A stretch of DNA of 57,534 nt from Akkermansiaceae bacterium (GTDB taxonomy: Bacteria; Verrucomicrobiota; Verrucomicrobiia; Verrucomicrobiales; Akkermansiaceae), in the NCBI GenBank assembly GCA_903906515.1, contig CAIVKO010000168.1, forward strand, positions 1-57,534, in the 5' to 3' direction. A program made the translations under genes and the position numbers. Every line of letters begins with the position of its first letter. Position 1 is the first letter of the stretch. The notes below the pieces were generated by a model. It saw nothing but the letters and a program-made list of their open reading frames with translations. It did no database searches and was not told the DNA's origin. Of the stretch, positions 27,201 to 34,211 are shown piece by piece.

Positions 27201-28076
27201 TTCGTTGAGGTGTTGGCGGAGTTCCGCGAGTTCACCTTCGAAGGTGCGGGCGGCGGCGCGTGCTTCGGAGACTGCCTCTTCCTTGGCCGGGAGCTGCCTT
27301 TCCAACTCGGTATCACGCACTTCCAGCCCACGGATCGAAGTGAGCAATTCATCGCGTTCAGCGGTGAGTTCGACATATTTCCGGTGTCCGAGGTGGGTAT
27401 CAAGTACCCGGGTATCCGCAGCGAGCGCTTGGTAGCGGCGGGCTTTTGCGACCTGGCGTTTCAGCGAATTCATCCGTCGTTCCTGTTCGGCGAGCACGTC
27501 GGAAACGCGGAGCAGATTGGCCTCGGTGTATTCGAGTTTGCGCAGCGCTTCCTTTTTCTCACGCTTGAATTTCGTGATGCCGGCGGCTTCTTCAAACACG
27601 GCACGGCGCTCCTCGGGTTTCGAGGAAAGGATCTGGTCGATCTGGCCCTGCGCCATGATCGAGTAGGCGGTGCGGCCGATGCCTGTGTCCATCAACATGT
27701 CGTGGATGTCCTTGAGTCGGCAAAGTGTGTTGTTGATCCGGTATTCCGAGCGCCCGTCGCGGAAAACCCGGCGGGTGATGGCCACTTCGTTGAAATCGAC
27801 TTTCAGTGGGCCCTCGCAATCCGCCATCGTCAGAGTGACTTCCGCCATGCCGAGCGGCTTGCGTTTTTCGGTGCCGTTAAAGATGACATCCGCCATTTCC
27901 CCGCCACGCAGGGCTTTGGCCGAGGTCTCGCCGAGCACCCAACGGATGGCATCGACGACGTTCGATTTGCCGCAGCCGTTTGGTCCGACAATGCCGGTGA
28001 CGCCTTCGGCGAATTCAAAGACGGTCTTGTCCGCGAAGGACTTGAAGCCGAGGATTTCCAGAGTTTTGAGATACAT
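24285..28076 (-). CDS. smc: Chromosome partition ATPase SMC
   Basis: 1263 residues against about 1170-1200 for typical bacterial SMC. Walker A GPNGCGKSNVVDAIRW is at the N-terminus. A long coiled coil (about 170-500) is followed by the hinge (about 505-680, with GALASFIEADNACARAIEAALG) and the return coiled coil. The C-terminal head has the ABC signature LLSGGERSM, Walker B FCVLDELDAPLDESN and the switch histidine in IIVTHSKRTM. The extra length includes an acidic insert (about 980-1022, DESDGNADDDDIP) near the base of the C-terminal coil, plus a Ser/Lys/Ala-rich tail. It organises and segregates chromosomes with ScpA/ScpB, which are not in this window. Monocistronic by position. Confidence 0.97.
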   Translation of the reverse strand: MYLKTLEILGFKSFADKTVFEFAEGVTGIVGPNGCGKSNVVDAIRWVLGETSAKALRGGEMADVIFNGTEKRKPLGMAEVTLTMADCEGPLKVDFNEVAITRRVFRDGRSEYRINNTLCRLKDIHDMLMDTGIGRTAYSIMAQGQIDQILSSKPEERRAVFEEAAGITKFKREKKEALRKLEYTEANLLRVSDVLAEQERRMNSLKRQVAKARRYQALAADTRVLDTHLGHRKYVELTAERDELLTSIRGLEVRDTELERQLPAKEEAVSEARAAARTFEGELAELRQHLNEHRNALNSAAGRMAFNDERKSELDSRIRQNHEDIYATREKLAQQEFDFIAANESLDQLNRLIAEKEIQLADEENRTKATREERERIEAALRETRGEANRCQTVIATMQAKIESALSQLEGTRERARQLADEELRLNLELDEFRAEQARIAGDVEATGSQLCDLEEAFQSAERTYQHTRGDLDAARTAAIESNKILAQRSARFEAVRQLVESGEGFEKGTRNVLQGLGQPEHFKPGIHGALASFIEADNACARAIEAALGTHLQAVLVQDQSIAESIIERLTERQLGVAAILPESFIPHSAGTQMQALPEGATAWALDRVKSDKRIAGVIERLLEHVLIVPNMATALRLRVNHPGVTFVTLAGVMLSGEGMLRGGTAAEGSTSVLELRNEVRKLETEVATLTTADETARNRVTELEARLEQQREDVEVSRERLQRQKVELSTLQGQLSLATREVENFETKAENVRWERGELDNRERAAAEGREHMENELVSSRDRLEALENEARRLQSESDAVVLREQDLNVALNELRTDLAVERRAKQSAEEQQKPMEARLSELREISIRREAEIETFTQRIEAATAENARLAEECETHRCEAEDLLTEIESRAEGRAILLEAIETAETQLAAVRRDHAKVAEQKGREEVAATKLDLRLESLTNSIQERYQIDLAAFEPDAHALLASITSQKALQARSGRQVLVTNDESDGNADDDDIPTMVIDGTGSDELELPGDPTGEPDWTFVESIVTDIKRRLDAMGPVNLDAIEEYDELEERYTFLKNQHDDLVSSKAELLEVIDRINTETRRLFSETFAQVRINFREMFKELFGEKGQADLTLLDENDPLESGIEVIAKPPGKKLQSITLLSGGERSMTAVALLFSIYMIKPSPFCVLDELDAPLDESNIGRFVKVLDRFIDRSQFIIVTHSKRTMARADVMYGVTMEEFGVSKPVGMRLTSSESGKSNKDSAKSAAQKAALSLDA

Positions 28077-28154
28077 ACAGACAGGAGGTTAGGGGTGAAC
28101 CCGAGAGGGACGCGGGCTTCGAAAAGCTAGCCCCTGAAACCCCTCATCGCAATC

Positions 28155-28176
28155 TCCTGTGATAATTCACACAGGA
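28155..28176. promoter_or_regulatory. 22-bp perfect inverted repeat upstream of smc
   Basis: TCCTGTG (28155-28161) and CACAGGA (28170-28176) are perfect complements around an 8-base AT-rich centre. Inside lies TGTGA-N4-TCACA, the half-site spacing of FNR/CRP-type regulators. It is 79 bases upstream of the smc start codon and 84 bases beyond the manA stop. A second imperfect inverted repeat (ACCACC...GGTGGT, about 28200-28223) nearby could be the 3' end structure of manA. Operator function is inference. Confidence 0.45.
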
Positions 28177-28259
28177 TACGGTATGGAAATTTCTATAAAC
28201 CACCATATATAGTGGTTGGTGGTATTTTAGAAATCCAAACTACTTTGCATCCATGCGGT

Positions 28260-29198
28260 CTAACGCGGCAGTGTGACTTGCAGCACGTTGGAGTTTTTCG
28301 ACGCTACGAGTGGTTTTGCAGCGCGGGGAAGCAGCAGAAAGCTTCCCATGGTGAATTCGCGCCCATCCGTGCTTTTCAGGGATCCGGAAACCACAGAAAC
28401 GATGGAAAATGAGTCTGCCTCGGGATTTGAAACCGTCTGACCGGCGACGATGGACCGACGATCTGTGGAAAAATATGCGCATGTGGCGAGATTTTCACCA
28501 TTCGGCGTGTCCATGGCGGGTTCGAAATCCTGAAAATCGATGCTGGCGAGGGATTCCGCGACATGCAGATCGCGCGGTTTTCCATCGAGCCCGCAGCGGT
28601 TCCAATCGAAGACCCTGTAGGTGGTGTCGGAATTCTGTTGGATTTCGTGGATGAGGAAACCCGCTCCAATCGCATGAAGGCGACCCGACGGGATGAAAAT
28701 TGATTCGCCCGGCACGGGATTGATGGCGTGCACGCATTGCTCCACGGTGCCGTTGGTGATCGCCTGTTCGAAATCCACGCGGGTTACGCCCTGTTTCAAA
28801 CCTACGTAGAGTTTGGCTCCCGGATCCGCATCGGCGATATACCACATTTCGGTTTTGGGTTCACCGCCGAGGCTAGCGGCTAGATGCACCGGTGGGTGAA
28901 CCTGGATCGAGAGGTCGTCGCGCGCGTCGAGCACCTTGATGAGGATGGGAAAGTGATCGTGGTGCTCATATCCGGCACCAAAAATCTCCTCGCGTCGTGT
29001 CGTCCAAAGCTGATGAAGCGACACTCCATCGAGCGGCCCATGGTTCACCACGGACTGCTCGTTTTCCCTATCCACGATTTCCCAGGATTCGCCGTAGGGT
29101 CGGCCTGCCGTGGGCAGGGTGCGTCCGTAAACACGCTCCAACTCGCGTCCTCCCCAGACGCGTTCCATGTAGAGAGGTCGAAAAGTGAGTGATTCCAT
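28260..29198 (-). CDS. manA: Class I mannose-6-phosphate isomerase
   Basis: 312 residues, the length of the short (Bacillus-type) class I phosphomannose isomerases. Zinc-site motifs are present: LSIQVHPP (Gln and His), PKTEMWY (Glu) and SGRLHAIGAG (His). It interconverts mannose-6-phosphate and fructose-6-phosphate. The frame stays open upstream to 29882, but that part would overlap the divergent aldose epimerase; ATG 29198 (MESLTFRPLYMERVWGG) matches the usual N-terminus of the family and is chosen. Divergent from galM, with about 100 bases between the starts that must hold both promoters. Confidence 0.93.
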   Translation of the reverse strand: MESLTFRPLYMERVWGGRELERVYGRTLPTAGRPYGESWEIVDRENEQSVVNHGPLDGVSLHQLWTTRREEIFGAGYEHHDHFPILIKVLDARDDLSIQVHPPVHLAASLGGEPKTEMWYIADADPGAKLYVGLKQGVTRVDFEQAITNGTVEQCVHAINPVPGESIFIPSGRLHAIGAGFLIHEIQQNSDTTYRVFDWNRCGLDGKPRDLHVAESLASIDFQDFEPAMDTPNGENLATCAYFSTDRRSIVAGQTVSNPEADSFSIVSVVSGSLKSTDGREFTMGSFLLLPRAAKPLVASKNSNVLQVTLPR

Positions 29199-29300
29199 AC
29201 CACTGGAAATAGTGATGGTAGCGAGAAAATGCAATCGCCAAAAAAACGCCGATAGGTGACCCGAAATATCGTCACAGCAATTTACGCGCTGGTCAAAAGA

Positions 29301-30398
29301 ATGGCATCGTGTCAAAAGTCCGCCGAAATGAGCGCCACACCAGGAGTGAAGCAGGAGTCCTTCGGAAAAATGCCGGACGGACAGGAAGTCGGTATTTTCA
29401 CCCTCACCAACAAGAACGGCCTCAAGGCCAGGGTCACTGAATTCGGAGCCATTCTTGTTTCGATGGAAACGCCCGATGTGTCCGGGAAAATGGCGGATTT
29501 GACCCATGGATACGATACGCTCGAAGGCTGGCTGGCCAATACCAGTTACTTTGGGGCGACGATCGGTCGTTTTGGAAACCGTATCAAGGACGGCAGGTTC
29601 ACGTTGGAGGGTAAGGAATACAAGTTGGTCACCAACAATGATCCCGGCGGCATTCCCTGTCACCTTCACGGCGGCCTCAAGGGATTTGATAAAGCGGTCT
29701 GGTCCGGCAAGCCCGTTGCGGACAACAGCGTGGAGTTCACCTATGTTTCGAAGGATGGCGAGGAAGGATACCCCGGCACCCTTTCCGTGAAAGTCACCTA
29801 CACGCTCAACGACTCGAACGAGTTGATATGGGAAGTCATCGCCACCACCGATGCCACCACCATCCTCAACATCGTGCACCACACATATTGGAATCTATCA
29901 GGTGATCCCGGCACGCTGATCAATGATCATGAACTGATGCTCAACGCACCTGAATTTCTGCCCACCAATGCGGGGATGATTCCTACGGGTGTGGTTACGC
30001 CGGTGGCGGGAACTCCGATGGATTTCACCAAGTCCACCGTGATCGGTGATCGCGTGGATACGGACTACGAACCTTTGAAATTCGGCGCCGGTTATGACCA
30101 TGCATGGGTGCTTCCGAAAGGCGAAGGCGTGAAACTCGCCGCGCGTCTCAAGGATCCCAAGTCCGGCCGGGTCATGGAGGTTTCGACGAACCAACCGGCC
30201 GTTCAGTTCTATGGAGGCAACTTCATTGATGGCAGCATCCCTGGCAAGAATGGCGTCAACTACGGCAAGCGCACCGCGCTTTGCTTGGAAACCGAAGGAT
30301 TTCCAGACGCTCCGAACCAACCCGCTTTCCCATCCTGCGTGCTGCGTCCCGGAGAAACCTACAAGCACGTCCTGATCCATAAGTTTTCCGCGGAGTGA
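29301..30398 (+). CDS. galM: Aldose 1-epimerase (galactose mutarotase)
   Basis: About 365 residues. The conserved blocks of GalM are all visible: GATIGRFGNRI, GIPCHLHGGLKGFDK (first His), NIVHHTYWNLSG (catalytic His), GYDHAWVL and CLETEGFPDAPNQP (catalytic Glu). It interconverts alpha and beta anomers of galactose or glucose. The start is uncertain: ATG 29301, ATG 29328 and an upstream GTG 29256 are in frame. With the early starts, residues SCQKSAE look like what follows a lipobox, but the preceding stretch contains Lys-Arg and is not a good signal peptide. Its placement near the GH27 alpha-galactosidase fits galactose use. Confidence 0.92.
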   Translation: MASCQKSAEMSATPGVKQESFGKMPDGQEVGIFTLTNKNGLKARVTEFGAILVSMETPDVSGKMADLTHGYDTLEGWLANTSYFGATIGRFGNRIKDGRFTLEGKEYKLVTNNDPGGIPCHLHGGLKGFDKAVWSGKPVADNSVEFTYVSKDGEEGYPGTLSVKVTYTLNDSNELIWEVIATTDATTILNIVHHTYWNLSGDPGTLINDHELMLNAPEFLPTNAGMIPTGVVTPVAGTPMDFTKSTVIGDRVDTDYEPLKFGAGYDHAWVLPKGEGVKLAARLKDPKSGRVMEVSTNQPAVQFYGGNFIDGSIPGKNGVNYGKRTALCLETEGFPDAPNQPAFPSCVLRPGETYKHVLIHKFSAE

Positions 30399-30497
30399 CC
30401 ATTACGATTCGTGCCGATGCGGCAGCGGTAGGAAGTTCAGAGATGCTGTATTGAGCGCGGCTTGACTTCGTTGTTAAATCTGTCAACTCAACCTCTG

Positions 30498-31778
30498 ATG
30501 AAAAAGCGTTTGTGGGTCAAGATTGTGGCGTGGAGCGTGCTGACTTTCCTATTTGCGGTGCTTGTATATCATTTCGCTGAGAAACTCGGTTCTGAAAAGC
30601 ATGGAAACTATGCATTACGCAGGGTTGCGAAAAAACTGCACATTTCGCTTCAGCCAGTTTCTCTGACCGATTCCGAACGCGCCAAGGCCAAGGCGACCGC
30701 AGCATCCTGGAAGAGAAAATTCCTGATTGAGTTTCCTGCGCTCAATATCACCGAGCATCCGGTGCCCTATGAAGAAAACGGGTTTAGGATGCTTTACGAT
30801 CTGGGGAATAGTGGCCTGCCAATCAGTGAGGAGTTTGCAAAGATTTTAGGCGATCTTTCGGATTGTGATCTGGAAGTGGCGAAACGTTGTCTCGCGGCAC
30901 ACTCCGAGGTGGTGGAGAAGGTTCAATATATTGGAAATTTACAAACGCGCTCAAGCAGCGGAATGCCTGAGGGTTACGTTGGCTTCATTTCAGCGCGTGC
31001 TGTGAAACAATGTGCGGAGATTGGGTTCTTAAAAGCCCGTTTGGCGGTAGTAGCAGGGGACGAGGAGGAAGCGCTGCGTTGTTTCTCCGTCTCCATAAAT
31101 ATCGCGGATCACTTCCAGAAGGTGGAAGTTCCCTCGCTCATTGGTGCAACCGTCTGTATCCTGATCGATTTATCGGGCCAGAATGTTGTTTGCAAATCCC
31201 TGCTGCCTGCGCTGGGGAAATCAGCTAATTTGACACGTTGGAAAGCGTTACTATGGCGGCGGGATTACTCCACCACCGAGTTCGCCCGCTTTCTGCGCGG
31301 CGAGTGGCAGATTGGCGCGGATTTCATGGGGTTTCCATTATTGGCGCAAATGGAGAAACAAGGTGAGATACCGGATGCGGAAGCGGTCTTAAGGCTTCAC
31401 TCGTCTTGGACAAATGATGTTATTACCAAGCTTCCATCGCTTGGACTCGCGGACTTTGATACTGCCTTCCCGCCTCCCGGTACGACCTCGAAACTGTCCG
31501 AGGAGGGACGTAGCATCCTGCAAGACTTGAGTATTGGACTAGATAGCTGGAGAAAAGGATACGCCAGATCGGCAGTGGTGAACGCCCAAGGCCGAGCCGC
31601 GATGGACTTGTTGATATTGGAGAAATCCGGTGTCAAAATCGTAGCAGATGATGTCGGGCGCATCACCCGTGATCCTGTCAGTGGTAAACCCTTTGTGTTT
31701 GATCCTATCAAGCGCGAGCTTACCGCGCCAAGCTCTTCGGCCTCTATGGACGTTCTGCCGCTGTCTCTTCCTTGGTGA
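30498..31778 (+). CDS. Membrane-anchored protein of unknown function
   Basis: 426 residues from ATG 30498 (MKKRLWVKIVAW). One membrane helix (about 7-26) is followed by a long soluble part rich in alpha-helix and leucine. No recognisable catalytic motif is seen. Parts such as ARLAVVAGDEEEALRCFSVS and the repeated helical pattern suggest a helical-repeat (TPR-like) fold. Similar single-anchor helical proteins of about 400 residues are common as unnamed proteins in Verrucomicrobiota. It is more AT-rich in codon choice than its neighbours and stands alone, converging with the GH5 gene 19 bases away. Confidence 0.6.
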   Translation: MKKRLWVKIVAWSVLTFLFAVLVYHFAEKLGSEKHGNYALRRVAKKLHISLQPVSLTDSERAKAKATAASWKRKFLIEFPALNITEHPVPYEENGFRMLYDLGNSGLPISEEFAKILGDLSDCDLEVAKRCLAAHSEVVEKVQYIGNLQTRSSSGMPEGYVGFISARAVKQCAEIGFLKARLAVVAGDEEEALRCFSVSINIADHFQKVEVPSLIGATVCILIDLSGQNVVCKSLLPALGKSANLTRWKALLWRRDYSTTEFARFLRGEWQIGADFMGFPLLAQMEKQGEIPDAEAVLRLHSSWTNDVITKLPSLGLADFDTAFPPPGTTSKLSEEGRSILQDLSIGLDSWRKGYARSAVVNAQGRAAMDLLILEKSGVKIVADDVGRITRDPVSGKPFVFDPIKRELTAPSSSASMDVLPLSLPW

Positions 31779-31797
31779 ATCGGCAGTGCGATTGCTC

Positions 31798-33000
31798 CTA
31801 CGGTTTTTTTGCAGGTGTTTCGGTGGTTTTCCACGCATATCCTTTGGCAACTGCCGCGTTCCAAAGAATCGGCCAGTTGTGCTGGAATTGAGTGGGGCCA
31901 TTGATCTGCCATTGGCTCCAGCCCAAACCCAGACGCTCGCAGGTTTGCATGATGAATTCATCGGAGCCATATTGGACGGAACGCTCGCGGTCGCCCTCCT
32001 GCAATCCTAACTGCTTTTCAGAATACCCTTTTGGAAAGTTGTTTTCGGAAGGCCAACCGGGATAATCCTTGTGGAATGCGCGAATGTTTTCCGCGTTCGG
32101 AAACAAATTCACGTCGGCATGATAAAGATGATAGGCCACCGAGGTTTTTGACCAATCAATCAGACCTGTGAGTTTTTCGTATTTTTTCGTCAGGTTGCTC
32201 ATGGCCGTGGTGGTGCCCCAACCTGAAATGCCAGCGGGGGTCAAAACCATCAAATGGGTATTCGGTGCCATCGCGCGGGCGATTTTGTGCACGCGTGCCA
32301 TGGCTTTCAAAGTCTCCATTGCAGCGGGTTCCAAGACGCCGTCCTTGCCTGGACCGGCGAGCGCCTCGTTGGATAACTCGTAGATCACGTGGGTGCGATT
32401 TGCGAATGCCGGGGCAATGGCAGTCCATAGATCCGTATTGAGTTTTTCATCATACTTCTGAACGGTTCCGGGCACCCGGTTGTGTGCGTTGATGATGGCA
32501 TACAGCCCGTTTTTTGAACACGCGTTAACCGCCCTATTGATCCGCTGTAACATCGCAATGCGATACTTCGCATCGGTCCAGTCCACCTTTTTGTGACCCT
32601 CTTCGTGCAACCACACATCAAACAACACAAGCCGTACGGAGTTAAGTCCCGCTTTTTTCAAATCGGCATAATAGGAATCCGGTTGTTCCTGCGGTTCTTG
32701 GGACCAGATCCAGGCTGTGCCCGCGCGCAACGGGGTGTCGGCGTCCGTCCGTAATACCTTCAATCGATCGGATGCATTCAGCGCATCCGGAATCATGACG
32801 ACTCGAATCCGGCCACGGTCCGTTGGCAGTGATGCAGAAGAAGGCTCACGTCCGGAAACCTGGGTGATGAGCAACAACTGGATGGCCAACAACCCCAAAT
32901 CCCTGATCTTCAACCTGCCGGTCTTCGATGCGTATTCGGTGAATGAGTTCCAGCGGCTTCCGACGGTTGCGTGATGGATGGATCTGAGTTTGTGGAGCAT
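31798..33000 (-). CDS. GH5-like glycoside hydrolase
   Basis: 400 residues from ATG 33000. A hydrophobic segment at about residues 36-48 (LGLLAIQLLLITQVSG) looks like a signal peptide with an unusually long N-terminal extension; an in-frame TTG at 32913 would give a conventional one. The (beta/alpha)8 barrel shows GLNSVRLVLFDVW, YAIINAHNR and the acid/base motif VIYELSNEA (Glu in N-E) of clan GH-A, family 5-like. The nucleophile Glu expected on strand 7 may be in WPSENNF, which is not certain. Cellulase, mannanase or related beta-glycanase activity is possible. Last gene of the five-gene cluster, 9 bases after the GH43 stop. Confidence 0.75.
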   Translation of the reverse strand: MLHKLRSIHHATVGSRWNSFTEYASKTGRLKIRDLGLLAIQLLLITQVSGREPSSASLPTDRGRIRVVMIPDALNASDRLKVLRTDADTPLRAGTAWIWSQEPQEQPDSYYADLKKAGLNSVRLVLFDVWLHEEGHKKVDWTDAKYRIAMLQRINRAVNACSKNGLYAIINAHNRVPGTVQKYDEKLNTDLWTAIAPAFANRTHVIYELSNEALAGPGKDGVLEPAAMETLKAMARVHKIARAMAPNTHLMVLTPAGISGWGTTTAMSNLTKKYEKLTGLIDWSKTSVAYHLYHADVNLFPNAENIRAFHKDYPGWPSENNFPKGYSEKQLGLQEGDRERSVQYGSDEFIMQTCERLGLGWSQWQINGPTQFQHNWPILWNAAVAKGYAWKTTETPAKKP

Positions 33001-33009
33001 ACGTGATTC

Positions 33010-34161
33010 TCAGCGTTCTATGACAGAGTCGAATAAGTCCAGACCCCATGAATCTAACCATTTTAGGAACGGCTTTCCATTTTTATCAAACTGGAGGGGG
33101 AGCCAGATGTGGGGGGCGTCGATGGGATTGGAGGGTTTCCAGCGATCTCCCATGAAGATGAACGCGCCGGGCTTGCCTTGCACGGGCAGCACGAAGGTGG
33201 ATTGTGAGCCGAAGGTGATTTTGGTTTGTTCATCCGTGCCGACGCAGGGATCGCCGAGATCGGACCACGGGCCGAAGATGGAATCGGCGCTGGCAAGGTG
33301 GGCACGGTTCGGTTTCCAACCGGTGCATCCGGAGGTGATGAGGAAGTATTTGCCCTGATGTTTGAACACCGCAGGCGCTTCGTTGAAGCCACCGGGGAAG
33401 ATGCGAATGTAATTCCCGGAGGGTTTGAGATAGTCATCGGTGAGTTGTGAGATGTGGAGCGTGCCATTGTTCTCGGAGGAATATATGTGATAGACTTTTT
33501 CATCGTCATCGACGAAAAGATTCATGTCGCGCGCCATCTGTCCGCCTTCTTGGTGGAGGCGGAAAAGCGATTCTTTAGGGTAATCCGGCGTCAGTCCGCC
33601 GTTGAAGCGGATTTTGGAAATGGCTGCGGATTCTTCGTTAGAAAGCGGCTTCTTCAAGTTATCAGGCACATTCGACGGCCAGGCTCCGGCATTGGGGCGG
33701 AAGCTGCCAAGGTATTGATATGGGCCTGTGACCTTGTCGGCAACCGCGACGCCGCTGCGGGCGGCACCGTAGCCCTGGCTTTTAAGTTCGAGGTGGAACC
33801 ACATCACGAACTTGCCGGTCTTTCGGTTGAAGATGATTTTCGGGCGTTCGAGAATGCAGCCTTTGACGATGTCACTTTTCGGATCATCTGAAACTGGCAG
33901 TGCAATACCTTCGTTTTTCCAGTGATGAAGATCCTTCGAGGAATACATGCTTACGCCGACCTGGGCGGCGTTCCCGGCCGCGCCCTCGACCATGAATTGT
34001 CCGCACCAGTAGTAGATGCCTTCATGGAACAGGATACCGCCGCCGTGGGCGTTGATGTGCACGCCCTTGTCGTCCAACCACGGTTGTCCGGGTTGGAATT
34101 TTGGAGTCTCGGCGTGAATGGCAGTTAGAGACAGGAGTATCGCGGATAGGATGTTTCTCAT
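33010..34161 (-). CDS. GH43-like glycosidase, possibly exo-beta-galactanase
   Basis: 383 residues with a signal peptide (about 1-17). A five-bladed propeller fold is indicated by recurring 'YY/W...S.DL..W' units: HGGGILFHEGIYYWCGQ, MYSSKDLHHWKNEG, GCILERPKIIFN (Glu likely in the active site), ARDMNLFVDDDEKVYHIY, FNEAPAVFKHQGKYFLI. The opening INAHGGGI, with a WxD... lead, is typical of GH43 subfamilies that include exo-beta-1,3-galactanases. That specificity is a guess. Operon position: 50 bases after the beta-helix gene and 9 bases before GH5. Confidence 0.85.
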   Translation of the reverse strand: MRNILSAILLSLTAIHAETPKFQPGQPWLDDKGVHINAHGGGILFHEGIYYWCGQFMVEGAAGNAAQVGVSMYSSKDLHHWKNEGIALPVSDDPKSDIVKGCILERPKIIFNRKTGKFVMWFHLELKSQGYGAARSGVAVADKVTGPYQYLGSFRPNAGAWPSNVPDNLKKPLSNEESAAISKIRFNGGLTPDYPKESLFRLHQEGGQMARDMNLFVDDDEKVYHIYSSENNGTLHISQLTDDYLKPSGNYIRIFPGGFNEAPAVFKHQGKYFLITSGCTGWKPNRAHLASADSIFGPWSDLGDPCVGTDEQTKITFGSQSTFVLPVQGKPGAFIFMGDRWKPSNPIDAPHIWLPLQFDKNGKPFLKWLDSWGLDLFDSVIER

Positions 34162-34211
34162 ATCAAACGGAAATGGGTAGCATGGGTGATTCTCGCTTCA
34201 TTTGGGTATTC

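Noticed and set aside
26148..28130. Long open frame (660 codons) antisense to smc
   Set aside because: It is a mirror of a highly biased GC-rich coding sequence; its protein is Phe/Gly/Ala-rich with no domain, and the smc frame is unmistakable.
29199..29882. Upstream extension of the manA reading frame
   Set aside because: It would overlap the divergent galM gene over most of its length; ManA homologues start where ATG 29198 is.
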